A DNA stretch of 64,000 nt, from positions 1-64,000 of the IMG/VR virus record IMGVR_UViG_3300002131_000090; one strand, written 5' to 3'. Under the pieces are notes generated by a model. It was not told where the DNA came from, made no database searches, and saw only the letters and a program-made list of their open reading frames with translations. The translations under genes were made by a program, and so were the position numbers. Position 1 is the stretch's first letter; every line of letters starts with the position of its first letter. The stretch comes from a virus. Of the stretch, positions 49,613 through 59,306 are shown piece after piece.

Positions 49613-52486
49613 ATGGCTGAAAAAGAATATATCGTAAGTTTAAACAAAGACGTTGATTATGATGCATTTTGGAATCAAATCGAAAATGCTAGCGAAGATG
49701 ACGGATTTGTTCCAACTAGACGAGTCGACATTGTTAACAACAGAGATGGCAGTTTAAGAAGCTGCCATTACAGTTTAACAGACGAAGAAGCGGCAACACT
49801 AGCAAATGATCCTAGAGTCTACAGTGTAGAAATTCCACCAGATCAACGTGATGATATAGAAATTGGACACCACGCTGTACAAAGCGGTACTTGGACCAAA
49901 GACGGCACTATAAGAAGTACAGACTTAAACTGGGGCATGATACGAGGGGCTTATAGCGAAGATAAATGGAATGCTGCAACCAGTATTGCTGCTGAGTTTC
50001 CTTATGTATTAACAGGCAAAGGTGTTGACGTTGTTATACAGGACAGCGGACTAAGTGTTGATCATCCTGAATTCCTTATGGAAGATACTGCCGAATATAC
50101 AAGTACAGCAGTAGCAAGCGATAGTTCAAACGGAGCAGTGTTTGATAGAAGTTTAACAGTACACGGTATAAAAATTGTAGTAGCTGGAGCAGTGGGCGGA
50201 CAACTAACAGTTCCAGCTTTTTGGGCAGAAAAAACAGCAAAGGTTATCCAACTGTTAATTAGTCCAACAGGTACACATATTAATCTAACAGATCAAAAAA
50301 AACTGATAGCAACTCTAAAAGGTGACGCTGGCACAACACACGCTGGTGTACCCGCGGCTCAAAGGATTGGCTACGGAGGTGGTGACAGTTACGATCCTAA
50401 TTGGTTAACAGATGATGGTGCGGCACAGTACGCAGGATACACAGACTTTTTAGACAGTCATGCAGTTAATGACATGGTATGGTATTTAAATACATCAGGA
50501 CCATCACCTTCTACTAGTGATAGAGACATTGAAGAAATTATGGAACACTTGTTCCACACAATACATAACTTTGGTATTCCAGGAGCAGTGGGCGATAGTG
50601 CTACACAAGTTCCAATGGACATGCTACTTTTTATTATGCAAGAAAATCCTAGTTTCTCTTGGACAACGACAGCATTACATCTTGCTATGAAAGAAGCTAT
50701 TGACGCAGGGTTATATGACCCTAGTGGATACGCGACAGATTGGGCAACAGATTATGAAGCGGCAGTTGTAGCATATAAAGAGTACACATATTTGGTCAAC
50801 TGGTCAATGTGGGATATGAGTCAATTCTGGGATGGAGGAAGCCTTTCACCTGAATGGGATGACTCATTAAAAACACGAGCAGGTATGAAAGCTAATAACC
50901 CATTAGGTTATGCTTTGTTTATTAAATATTTCCAACCTGTTTTATCAAAACCTAGCTTTACTACACTCCAAGCAATATTTCAAGATAATGATGCTGGCGA
51001 TTCACAGTATCAAATAAGCAATTCTGGGTATTATAGAGTACAACAAATTGATTGGTACGAAGAAAGCAGTATAATCGGCACACAAAACGCTAACCATTAT
51101 AGAGACTATCACGGACACGGATCTCACTGTGCGGGCACTGTAGCGGGTCGTACAATGGGTTGGGCAAAGGATGCTGCTATATACAGTGTGAAAGTTAGCG
51201 GATTAGAAGGCACAGGCGATGCTACAGGTATTAGTATTACTAATTGCTTCGATGTTATTAAACTTTGGCACAGAAATAAACCCATAGATCCAGTAACAGG
51301 ATTTAAACGTCCTACTGTTGTTAATATGAGTTGGGGATATGGATTTTCACCCGGTACAGCAGACCCAACTACAGGTACGTTTAGAGGAACTCCGTGGACA
51401 TACGGACAACCTAGTTTTAGTACATCAAATGAAGTTTGGGCAAACGCAGGTATTCAGCCTGTCCGAGGGTCATCTAGATCGTTTAATAGTCGTGTTGGAT
51501 CAGTTGATATTGATTTAGAAGAATTAATCGACGAGGGTGTACACGTTTGTATTGCTGCCGGCAACAGTTATTATTATATTGCAAGAGAAGGCGACGACGA
51601 CTACGATAACAACGTAGTTGTTAGTGGATCAACACGATATTATCATAGAGGATCGAGCCCATATAGTACCAATGCATTTGCAGTAGGTAATATGGATATA
51701 ACGTATCAAGGTGGACTAGAACACAAAGCCGAGTCAAGTTGCACAGGACCTGGCGTAGACATATATGCTCCGGGTACAAGTATTACCAGTGTAGCCAGCA
51801 CAGACAAAGCAGGTGCTTGCGATTTAACAGATGGCACAGATGCTAGTGTCGCAACTGCAAATAGTCCATTAAATGCGTCTTACAAGCTGATGAAGATATC
51901 TGGTACTAGTATGGCATCGCCTAACGTAGCAGGTATGATTGCTACTATATTAGAAGCTAATCCAGGCATGACACCTGCAGAAATGAAAAAGTTTATACAC
52001 AATAACTCAACCAAAGGGTTGCTGTATGATGAGGCATTTACTATTGATAGACCTATAAATGTTGCTGTTACTAACAACGGAACATCAACTTGGGTTGTAA
52101 CAGGAGACTTTTCAGGCGAAAATGCTACATTTGGATGTCGAATAGGAGATACTATAAACATTATTAACAATGCAAGTTCTGCACATCCATTGTATATAAA
52201 AATATCACAAAATGTACCAGGTACTGGAGCTCAAGCGTTATATGTGACCAATGCAGGGTGCTACGGCGGCGAAATGCTTACGTGGGTTCCGTATGCAGCA
52301 GGTAGTTATTATTTTCAATGCGGAACACACAGTGGTATGATGGGTACAATTGTTGTTTCAGCAAACAATCCAGCTTGGTCAGATCAAGACGCAACCCTTG
52401 GCGGTCCAAATAGAATATTTAAAACACCGTTTAATCGAGATATAACAAGTAAATTTAATGTATCAGGAAACATAGATGTCAAATAA
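49613..52486 (+). CDS. Subtilisin-like protease with large insert and C-terminal blue-copper domain
   Basis: A 957-residue protein. Residues about 1-80 look like an I9-type propeptide. The S8 triad is Asp144 ('IQDSGLSVDHPEF'), His502 ('YHGHGSHCAGT') and Ser766 ('ISGTSMASPNVAG'), with 'CIAAGNSYYY' as oxyanion Asn. About 358 residues separate Asp and His, against a few dozen in subtilisin. Residues about 830-920 form a cupredoxin: His858, Cys903, His906 and Met909/910 ('FQCGTHSGMMG'), a full type 1 copper set. No signal peptide. Following the fibre gene by ten bases, it is probably on the virion. Confidence 0.88.
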   Translation: MAEKEYIVSLNKDVDYDAFWNQIENASEDDGFVPTRRVDIVNNRDGSLRSCHYSLTDEEAATLANDPRVYSVEIPPDQRDDIEIGHHAVQSGTWTKDGTIRSTDLNWGMIRGAYSEDKWNAATSIAAEFPYVLTGKGVDVVIQDSGLSVDHPEFLMEDTAEYTSTAVASDSSNGAVFDRSLTVHGIKIVVAGAVGGQLTVPAFWAEKTAKVIQLLISPTGTHINLTDQKKLIATLKGDAGTTHAGVPAAQRIGYGGGDSYDPNWLTDDGAAQYAGYTDFLDSHAVNDMVWYLNTSGPSPSTSDRDIEEIMEHLFHTIHNFGIPGAVGDSATQVPMDMLLFIMQENPSFSWTTTALHLAMKEAIDAGLYDPSGYATDWATDYEAAVVAYKEYTYLVNWSMWDMSQFWDGGSLSPEWDDSLKTRAGMKANNPLGYALFIKYFQPVLSKPSFTTLQAIFQDNDAGDSQYQISNSGYYRVQQIDWYEESSIIGTQNANHYRDYHGHGSHCAGTVAGRTMGWAKDAAIYSVKVSGLEGTGDATGISITNCFDVIKLWHRNKPIDPVTGFKRPTVVNMSWGYGFSPGTADPTTGTFRGTPWTYGQPSFSTSNEVWANAGIQPVRGSSRSFNSRVGSVDIDLEELIDEGVHVCIAAGNSYYYIAREGDDDYDNNVVVSGSTRYYHRGSSPYSTNAFAVGNMDITYQGGLEHKAESSCTGPGVDIYAPGTSITSVASTDKAGACDLTDGTDASVATANSPLNASYKLMKISGTSMASPNVAGMIATILEANPGMTPAEMKKFIHNNSTKGLLYDEAFTIDRPINVAVTNNGTSTWVVTGDFSGENATFGCRIGDTINIINNASSAHPLYIKISQNVPGTGAQALYVTNAGCYGGEMLTWVPYAAGSYYFQCGTHSGMMGTIVVSANNPAWSDQDATLGGPNRIFKTPFNRDITSKFNVSGNIDVK

Positions 52487-52489
52487 ATA

Positions 52490-52518
52490 TTGACTTTATT
52501 GCTTTATTGCTATATAAT
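52490..52518 (+). promoter_or_regulatory. Sigma-70 promoter with leaderless start at 52525
   Basis: TTGACT (52490-52495), 17-base spacer, TATAAT (52513-52518). The ATG at 52525 comes six bases after the -10 box, where transcription should begin, and no ribosome binding site precedes it. Confidence 0.7.
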
Positions 52519-52524
52519 AATAAC

Positions 52525-53409
52525 ATGTTTCAATATACAAAAAATAATCATATAAAATGTTCGTTTTCAAGTGGCATTCTTAACCTTGAACACGGAAAAT
52601 GTAATTCGCATAAATCGTGGCGAGAAGAATGTAAAAGCGTAGCACAAGAGCTTTATGACTTACACGGTAACAAATTAGTTGTTACACTAAGTGGCGGGTT
52701 AGATAGCGAAGTAGTATTACACAGTTTTATTGCTAACGGAATTATTCCAAAGGTAGTTATACTTAGATATGAACGCAATTTAAATCTTCACGATATAAAC
52801 TATGCTTTACGTATATGTGCTGCTAGGCAAATATCACCTAAAATAGTTGACGTAAATGTTTCAGAGTTTTTTAGAACAGACTTATTAAACTATGCTAATA
52901 TTACAAAATGTAGTAGTCCTCAACTAAACTTGTTAATAAATAGTATCGACAATATAGACGGTATTCCTGTTATAGGAGCAGGCGAAAACTATCTTTCTCG
53001 TAAAGAAGGCAAAAAAGAAGTCTACGATTTAGAAGAAGCTAAGATAGCAGCAATTTATAAGTTTTATGAAAATAAACAACGTGAAATAATACCTGCGTTT
53101 TTTCAATATACTCCAGAATTAATGATTAGTTACTTACAAAAAGAAAGTATGTATCGCTGGGTAGAAACTGCTAAACAACAAAAATATATAAACAGTAAAA
53201 AAATTAAACCAAGTATTATTGCTGAAGACTTTGATATTGAACCTAGAGGAAAACTTACAGGGTTTGAACTTATAGACGAACTTGAAAGGCATCAACGATC
53301 TGTGCTAACTAATGAAAATTTAGGTGATGATGGAGAACAATGGACTAATTTTGAAGATTATATTAAAGAATTTGGTGTTGATTTATTAAGAGATATAAAC
53401 TATGTCTAA
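52525..53409 (+). CDS. Asparagine-synthetase-like PP-loop enzyme
   Basis: A 294-residue N-type ATP pyrophosphatase. The PP-loop is 'VVTLSGGLDSEVVLHSF' (about 51-67), nearest to the synthetase domain of asparagine synthetase; the glutaminase domain is absent. 'VIGAGENYLSRKEG' lies where the second substrate binds. It would adenylate a carboxylate (or base) and pass an amine to it. An upstream in-frame start at 52507 is rejected because it lies in the promoter. It opens the accessory island and overlaps the SET gene by eight bases. Confidence 0.75.
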   Translation: MFQYTKNNHIKCSFSSGILNLEHGKCNSHKSWREECKSVAQELYDLHGNKLVVTLSGGLDSEVVLHSFIANGIIPKVVILRYERNLNLHDINYALRICAARQISPKIVDVNVSEFFRTDLLNYANITKCSSPQLNLLINSIDNIDGIPVIGAGENYLSRKEGKKEVYDLEEAKIAAIYKFYENKQREIIPAFFQYTPELMISYLQKESMYRWVETAKQQKYINSKKIKPSIIAEDFDIEPRGKLTGFELIDELERHQRSVLTNENLGDDGEQWTNFEDYIKEFGVDLLRDINYV

Positions 53410-53938
53410 ACACAAACTTATTAAATTTTTAAATAAAAAAAATATTTCATTAGGATTAAGTAACAATACAACCGATCTACGTCCTGTAGAAAATGTAGGA
53501 TATGGAAGATTTGCTACACAAAATATAAACGAAGATGAAATCATTTATCGTGCAGGCGGTATGTGGATAACCGATGAAGAAAGAAATTGTTATGAACAAG
53601 ATTACTTCCATTTAGTTGAAGGATGTTGTTTTTTTCAAGGTGGATTAAAGTATTATCTTAATGGATGTCATAATCATAGTTGTGAACCTAATGCTTACGT
53701 ACAAGAAAATATTATACGTGCATTAAAAGATATTAAGAAAGATGAACAAATTACTATCGACTATGCTAGTTTTATTGATCACGGGTATACTATTTTAGCA
53801 GAGTGTAATTGCGGTAGCAACACATGTAGAAATCACATTACAGGTAATGACTGGCAGTTGTATAATCTACCATTAAAATATAACTATAGGGTTAGCGGTA
53901 GTATACTTAGAAAGTGGCTACTTTCTCAAAAAACTTAA
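53402..53938 (+). CDS. SET-domain methyltransferase
   Basis: A 178-residue protein with a compact SET domain: 'VGYGRFATQNINEDEIIYR' (start), 'YYLNGCHNHSCEPNAYVQEN' (the NHSC SAM/active-site motif), 'DEQITIDYASF' (catalytic Tyr region) and a post-SET-like 'CNCGSNTCRN' zinc cluster. SET enzymes methylate protein lysines; they are rare in phages. The target could be a host or virion protein. It ends 32 bases inside the convergent aminotransferase gene. Confidence 0.88.
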   Translation: MSKHKLIKFLNKKNISLGLSNNTTDLRPVENVGYGRFATQNINEDEIIYRAGGMWITDEERNCYEQDYFHLVEGCCFFQGGLKYYLNGCHNHSCEPNAYVQENIIRALKDIKKDEQITIDYASFIDHGYTILAECNCGSNTCRNHITGNDWQLYNLPLKYNYRVSGSILRKWLLSQKT

Positions 53939-54956
53939 TATAGTTTTTGGCATTGGCTGTAAACATTGGAACAAACAACAATACATCATTATGCTGCCTA
54001 ATTAAGTATCCTTCTTTTTGTAGTTCTCTACGAACATAAATTCCGTCATTAACTTTTATTCCAAAAACTAATCCACGATTAGTATAATCTAAATTGTATT
54101 TTTTTAACTGTGTTATAAATTGCTCCTGTGTATTTTTATTATTAACAGTATTTAATAACTCAATTGTTTTTAGTAAAGTTTGACAAGCAATAGGGTGTCC
54201 AGACATAGTATACCCATGCGAAAAAACACTGTCTGTATTTTTTATATAATTACCTATACTTTCATTTACCATCACAGCACTTAGAGGAAAAAGTCCGTTG
54301 GTTAGTCCTTTACTGGTTATAAGTATATCCGGTTTCCAATCAAAGCTATAGTCTGCTCTTCCAAGGCCGGTTACAGTTTCGTCAAATATTATATTAAAGT
54401 TGTATAGTTTTTTTAACTCAAATAACTGCTGTAACACTTCAGTATCAAACTCTATAACACCTTTTGTGACCATCATTGGTTCTATTAAAACTGCGCTTGT
54501 TTGGTTGTTTACAGCGTCTACAAGCGTCTTGTAGCTATCAAAAACTTGTGCTTGTGTGTTAGATCCATGATAAGCGTCTTTGTACGCTAGTACGTTAGAT
54601 TTACTGTTATAATACTTACTAATATAAATTGCACTATCAATAGCATCGCTGCCACTATGCCCAAAGAATACTCTATTATATCCAAAGTGTTCGCATATTG
54701 TTTTAGCAGCAAGTTCGGTAACATCGGTACTACTCCAAAAATGTGTAGGATAGAAATGTATATCAGTATTAAAAGAATCAGCATAACTAGGATTATTATA
54801 TCCGAAGTTTACATTCCATAATCCACTATTACAATCAAAGTATTGTTTACCGTCTTTATTGTAAACTATATCGTTGTTTCCTGAAACAAATATTTCAGGA
54901 TCTGTAAATCTACTATGATTAGTATACGAGAATATTTGATTAGACATTAAACTCAT
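53907..54956 (-). CDS. Class III PLP aminotransferase
   Basis: A 349-residue enzyme of the glutamate-semialdehyde/ornithine aminotransferase class, shorter than the usual ~430. 'FFGHSGSDAIDSAIYISKYY' binds cofactor phosphate, 'IIFDETVTGLGRADYSF' carries the pyridine-nitrogen Asp, and 'LITSKGLTNGLFPLSAVMV' the PLP lysine. It may put an amine on an aldehyde such as one made or used by the ALDH in the same operon. It overlaps the next upstream gene by 17 bases and converges with the SET gene. Confidence 0.9.
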   Translation of the reverse strand: MSLMSNQIFSYTNHSRFTDPEIFVSGNNDIVYNKDGKQYFDCNSGLWNVNFGYNNPSYADSFNTDIHFYPTHFWSSTDVTELAAKTICEHFGYNRVFFGHSGSDAIDSAIYISKYYNSKSNVLAYKDAYHGSNTQAQVFDSYKTLVDAVNNQTSAVLIEPMMVTKGVIEFDTEVLQQLFELKKLYNFNIIFDETVTGLGRADYSFDWKPDILITSKGLTNGLFPLSAVMVNESIGNYIKNTDSVFSHGYTMSGHPIACQTLLKTIELLNTVNNKNTQEQFITQLKKYNLDYTNRGLVFGIKVNDGIYVRRELQKEGYLIRQHNDVLLFVPMFTANAKNYIKFFEKVATF

Positions 54957-55572
54957 CTATTGTATTTTCAATACAATTTCCTATTAAAAAGATAGTGTCG
55001 CACCCTTCTCCTGTTATAACACTATGCGTATATTTTGGATCAAATATAAATGCATCACCTTCGTTGATTATTAGCTTATTGTTGTCATAGGTAAATTCCG
55101 AATGTTTGTGATTTTTACTAATACATTGAACATATCTCAATGGACTATTTTTATCAACATGCATCGGTGTCTCGTGTGGCCCTTTATGAATACTATACCA
55201 CAGATACATAAAATTACGAGTTTTACAAGTACTATAGTATTTCTTTTTGTCGGCAATACTTTCATGACTAACACTATGAAGAGGCACAGTTTTATATCCG
55301 TTTTCAGCTAATACTGTACCATCGGCTCCTGTATGTAAAGTTGTTGTATATGCTGTTTTACCTAAAAATTTATAACTAGGCGTCCAGATATATTCCGCAG
55401 TGGTATTTTTTTCTTTGATGTTCTGATTCTCATCACTATATATAGTAATCATAATAAAGTCGTGTATTACACTGCTAAAAACTTTGTGCAGCTCATGATT
55501 AATTTGTGTATCAAATACGTGTTTAAAATAGATTGGATCAAACAGCGGCTTAATAAATTTTATATTGTTCAT
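54940..55572 (-). CDS. Cupin/2OG-oxygenase-like protein
   Basis: A 210-residue protein. 'HETPMHVDKNSPLRYVQCIS' gives a His-x-Asp pair and 'DAFIFDPKYTHSVITGEG' the distal His of a double-stranded beta-helix iron site; the Arg that would hold 2-oxoglutarate is not clear. It could hydroxylate a metabolite or be a non-oxidative cupin. Overlaps both operon neighbours (4 and 17 bases). Confidence 0.65.
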   Translation of the reverse strand: MNNIKFIKPLFDPIYFKHVFDTQINHELHKVFSSVIHDFIMITIYSDENQNIKEKNTTAEYIWTPSYKFLGKTAYTTTLHTGADGTVLAENGYKTVPLHSVSHESIADKKKYYSTCKTRNFMYLWYSIHKGPHETPMHVDKNSPLRYVQCISKNHKHSEFTYDNNKLIINEGDAFIFDPKYTHSVITGEGCDTIFLIGNCIENTIDEFNV

Positions 55573-57335
55573 AGTTTAATAGGTACCTGACTATTTCTCT
55601 GATCTCCGTCTATTGGATACATCCAACTAGTGTTGTATGTCATATTTCCTGTAAGATCGTTGTGTTTTATTAATCCGAGGTGATACTTACCGATCCATTC
55701 AATATTTGATTTATAAACATAGTCAGGTACTATTCCAGAACATAGTGCATCTGTAGCTTCATGATGATTTAATCCAAAACTACGGAGTCTCGGATATGCC
55801 CAAAAACTTACATTATAGTCAGCATGTCTTTCAAACTGTGTTCGAGGATGGGTTTCCATTATAGTTTCCCATCTTAACGCAATTTCTTTAGCTTTAGTTA
55901 AATCCATAGTACCGTGTCTCCAATAGTATTCGGGATCCCATCTTACTTCTTGTATTCCAAATTTGTCAGACTTGTCACTAAAAGCATTGCTTGTACGTCC
56001 ACCAGCATCTGATATGAAAAGTATTTCGTATTGTGCTTTATCAATAACTTGTTGATTAAGTAACCAATCAGCAGTATCCATTAAACTTTCTTCAGTTTCG
56101 CCAGGAAGCCCTACTATAAAACTAGTAAGTATAAAGATTTCGTCTCCTGCCGTTTTGCGAATCCACTCTAGTATTCCTTTGATTTTTTCAGGGTCTAAAC
56201 CTTTACCGGCAATTTTTGCTGCTGTATGATTAAATGTTTCAACGCCAAGGAACATACCTCTACATCCCATGTCTAGCATTTTATCTAACATTTGTGGAAA
56301 TTTGTAAAACATATCCGGTCTAGTATAAGCAATCCACTCGATCTTAAACGGCAAGCTACTAATAACATCATGCATCATATTAATTTTTGCCATACTGTCA
56401 TTTACAGTGTCATCAGTTAATTGATATCCTGTAGTACCAAATGTTTTATAATTATAAATTAATTCTCTTCTTAAACATTCAGCACTTTTAATAACTGTTC
56501 CACTATGATCATAGAAACAGAACTTACATCCAAATCTACAACCTTTTGATATTTCTAATGGAAGCCATTCTCCCGGCTGTACACTATCTAACGGTAACCA
56601 TTTTGTTTGTGTAACTATTGCACCTTTACCTGCTAATGCCGGTTCGTTAATAAATGTCACTCCGTCTTTTATGCGTACTTGAGACGGATTTAATTTTCCG
56701 TTTAAAAAGTCAACAATTGTACTTTCGCTATATCCATGAAAAGCATAATCAACATAATCTATCATTGCTTTAGGCAATATCTTACCTATTTTGCTATGTA
56801 CAAAGTGCTGTTTATATATTGTATCTACTAACGCTCCGCCTATTATTATTTTTGCGTTTGGCGCACGACGTTTTAATTCCTTAAACCATTCGCAACATTC
56901 TTCATGACTAAAATGCCATAAATTAAATTTTCCTTGAGTAGGATTAAAAGGATTATTTAAAAACGTTAAACTTAAAGCAACATACTCAGTATCTGGTGTT
57001 ACTAACTGTTCAAAGAAATCAAAGAAGTTATCTAGTTTAGTAAAATAATCAAAAACTATTGCTTCGTACGTTGTGTGTTCTCTAATATTACTAGCTACAG
57101 TATAAGGCCCCATGTACCTAGTCCAGAAGTTGTACTTACTACTACCTAAATATTTGCCACCTACATAGTTAGTATTTTTAACTGATATCTCAAAACCTGT
57201 TTTGCTATTAACATCCTTGAAGGCACTGCGATACATGTCTTCACGTTCATCTTTTTCAAGAAAGTGCGATCTAAATTTTGTACCACCAGTTCCTCTTACA
57301 TCGTAAATGTCACTTAATATTATTATTCTACTCAT
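55569..57335 (-). CDS. Radical SAM enzyme, cobalamin-binding type (paralogue 1)
   Basis: A 588-residue protein. The first ~220 residues form a Rossmann-like region of the B12-binding class ('YTVASNIREHTTYEAIVFDY', 'APNAKIIIGGALVD'), though the typical DxHxxG motif is not evident. The radical SAM core has C-x3-C-x2-C in 'LEISKGCRFGCKFCFYDHSG' (about 258-277) and 'FIVGLPGETEESLMDTADWL'. Such enzymes do methylations or ring and sulfur chemistry. Closely related in layout to the 57328 and 62937 genes. Eight- and four-base overlaps in the operon. Confidence 0.88.
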   Translation of the reverse strand: MSRIIILSDIYDVRGTGGTKFRSHFLEKDEREDMYRSAFKDVNSKTGFEISVKNTNYVGGKYLGSSKYNFWTRYMGPYTVASNIREHTTYEAIVFDYFTKLDNFFDFFEQLVTPDTEYVALSLTFLNNPFNPTQGKFNLWHFSHEECCEWFKELKRRAPNAKIIIGGALVDTIYKQHFVHSKIGKILPKAMIDYVDYAFHGYSESTIVDFLNGKLNPSQVRIKDGVTFINEPALAGKGAIVTQTKWLPLDSVQPGEWLPLEISKGCRFGCKFCFYDHSGTVIKSAECLRRELIYNYKTFGTTGYQLTDDTVNDSMAKINMMHDVISSLPFKIEWIAYTRPDMFYKFPQMLDKMLDMGCRGMFLGVETFNHTAAKIAGKGLDPEKIKGILEWIRKTAGDEIFILTSFIVGLPGETEESLMDTADWLLNQQVIDKAQYEILFISDAGGRTSNAFSDKSDKFGIQEVRWDPEYYWRHGTMDLTKAKEIALRWETIMETHPRTQFERHADYNVSFWAYPRLRSFGLNHHEATDALCSGIVPDYVYKSNIEWIGKYHLGLIKHNDLTGNMTYNTSWMYPIDGDQRNSQVPIKL

Positions 57336-58866
57336 ATAAGTTATTTTTCCTCAAGTATTCATTTGCTATTTTTTTATAACTATCAGCGTGTTGTTTAATC
57401 CAAGTAGTATTATACTTATTAGCATTTATTAGTTCATTATGCGTAAATCCTAGGTTACTACATCTACTGTAACCCAAGTAGGATGTCATAATGCGTTTTT
57501 GCCAAGCAGGACTCTTTTGTGCTTCTTCTATAATATTTATCATAGCAGTTTTTGTCATGTCTCCGTTTTGCCATTCCTCGACATATATACCTTTATCATT
57601 AGGCTCAAGTATTACATCGTATCCGTATGTCTTAGGATCCTTTTGTATTTTACTATAATCAATGGTATATGCCTTGTTAGGATCATATCCACCTATGTAC
57701 AACGGAGTTATTTCCCAAGCATTGAGCCAAGGTTGTGATCCAATCCAGTCTACTAACGCTTGGCACGTTTGTAATGTTTCACCTGGCAGTCCTAAAATAA
57801 ATCCGCTGCCCATTACAATACTATCGCCCCAGCTATCTCTACATTTTTGTAAAGCACTTTCAATAATATTTTTACGTGTAACTTTACCTATCAACGGACC
57901 TACAGCATCAGTTACAGTTTCGATACCCCATTGAATACTACGACAACCGCTTTCGGATATCATGTTAATCATTTCAGGTTTTTGATACAGTAAGTCTAAT
58001 CGACCAAATCCTGTCCAAGTAATATCAAATGGTAAGCTAGTAAACACACGATGTATCATAGACATCTTTTCCATATTTTCATTTATTTGAAAATCTGTTA
58101 ACATGTAGTGAGTTGTGCCAAACTTATCGTGGTTTTCTAATAACACGTTGCGTAGATGCGTTTCATCTAATGTCCAACTGTTTACTGCTTTTTTAGGATA
58201 ATCACAAAACGCACACTTAAACGGGCAGCCTCTACTTATTTCTAGTGGTAGTGCTTCACCTGGAAATATAAAGTCGCTTTCGTCCCAATGGATTTTACTA
58301 AACTTAAACTCTTTCTCGGTTATACTTCCGTAATCAGATTCACTCTTAATCTTAAGAGGTACTGTTTTATTACTTTGCAAATCTGTAAGTAATCCAATAA
58401 TACTACGATCGGCCATTCCGCCTACCCAATAATCAACCATTGGATATCTTTTTTGTAGTGCTTGTTTTTGAGCAACTTTTTGTCCACCAACGACAATACG
58501 TATCTGAGGATGTTTATTTTTTGCGTAATCAAACCACTGTGTTATTTCATCTTGCGGAAACGGAAAATATACATTCCACATATTGCTTTTGCGTGTTCTA
58601 CTATCAGCGCTCCAATGTGTTTCCCAGTCTTCCGGCATTAGTGTACTGAAGTGTGTACTACTAAACCCTAGAAATACAGTGTCGTTACTTACATACAAGT
58701 CAATAGCACGTTTAAATCGTTCATAGTTAAAATGACTAAAGAAGTCTATAACTTTAACACAATAACCGTTTTCACGTAATCTACTAGCCACAGTATATGC
58801 GCCGGCATCTCGACCCCAGCCGATACTTCCATTACATTCTGTGAATAGTACTACATCATAATTCAT
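57328..58866 (-). CDS. Radical SAM enzyme, cobalamin-binding type (paralogue 2)
   Basis: A 512-residue protein built like its neighbour. It has an N-terminal region starting 'MNYDVVLFTECNGSIGWGRD' with 'IRIVVGGQKV', then 'LEISRGCPFKCAFCDYPKK' (cluster cysteines at about 213-220), 'CRSIQWGIETVTDA' and 'GSGFILGLPGETLQTCQALV'. The C-terminal ~100 residues are specific. B12-type chemistry is inferred from layout; no cofactor ligand is certain. Overlaps the GNAT gene by four bases. Confidence 0.88.
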   Translation of the reverse strand: MNYDVVLFTECNGSIGWGRDAGAYTVASRLRENGYCVKVIDFFSHFNYERFKRAIDLYVSNDTVFLGFSSTHFSTLMPEDWETHWSADSRTRKSNMWNVYFPFPQDEITQWFDYAKNKHPQIRIVVGGQKVAQKQALQKRYPMVDYWVGGMADRSIIGLLTDLQSNKTVPLKIKSESDYGSITEKEFKFSKIHWDESDFIFPGEALPLEISRGCPFKCAFCDYPKKAVNSWTLDETHLRNVLLENHDKFGTTHYMLTDFQINENMEKMSMIHRVFTSLPFDITWTGFGRLDLLYQKPEMINMISESGCRSIQWGIETVTDAVGPLIGKVTRKNIIESALQKCRDSWGDSIVMGSGFILGLPGETLQTCQALVDWIGSQPWLNAWEITPLYIGGYDPNKAYTIDYSKIQKDPKTYGYDVILEPNDKGIYVEEWQNGDMTKTAMINIIEEAQKSPAWQKRIMTSYLGYSRCSNLGFTHNELINANKYNTTWIKQHADSYKKIANEYLRKNNLYE

Positions 58867-59306
58867 AATTCTTTAATCACGTAACAATTTAATTCACTAG
58901 TTTCAGTTTTAAAGAAGTCACTTGTTTGTTCAAACCCGGCATTTAAATAAGTTTTTAACGCTGTTTTTCTCGGTAGACTCCAACAATACTTTTTATTTTC
59001 TTTAACCGCTAACTGTATTGTATATTCCAATAATAGTTTGCCTATATTATTATTTCTATATTCAGGCATTACATACAACCCTCTACTTCTATAATGTATT
59101 CTACTAGTAGCATGTCCACTATTAACACCTACTACAGTGTTATCAATTATATATCCAAAAAACGTAGGGACGTAATTTTTTAATATGCCTTTATATGCAA
59201 TATCATTATAACGCATAGTACTCATAGGCATTATAATAGCACGATTGGGCCAGAGATATTTCTGCCAAAATTCATAAACTGTTTCATAGTCAAGTTCCTT
59301 AATCAT
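58863..59306 (-). CDS. GNAT-family acetyltransferase
   Basis: A 147-residue N-acetyltransferase. 'SRGLYVMPEYRNNNIGKLLL' (about 78-97) includes the CoA-binding R-x-x-x-x-G-x-L-like stretch of motif A, with 'KYCWSLPRKTALKTYLNAGF' as the following helix-strand ending. It would acetylate an amine, perhaps one created by the operon's aminotransferases. Eight-base overlap with the ALDH gene. Confidence 0.82.
   Translation of the reverse strand: MIKELDYETVYEFWQKYLWPNRAIIMPMSTMRYNDIAYKGILKNYVPTFFGYIIDNTVVGVNSGHATSRIHYRSRGLYVMPEYRNNNIGKLLLEYTIQLAVKENKKYCWSLPRKTALKTYLNAGFEQTSDFFKTETSELNCYVIKEL

Noticed and set aside
52525-53409. PP-loop enzyme as QueC, completing the deazaguanine pathway
   Set aside because: The loop reads SGGLDSE and the protein is longer and differently arranged from QueC; no CxxC-type zinc cluster at the C-terminus. 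It looks more like an asparagine synthetase domain.
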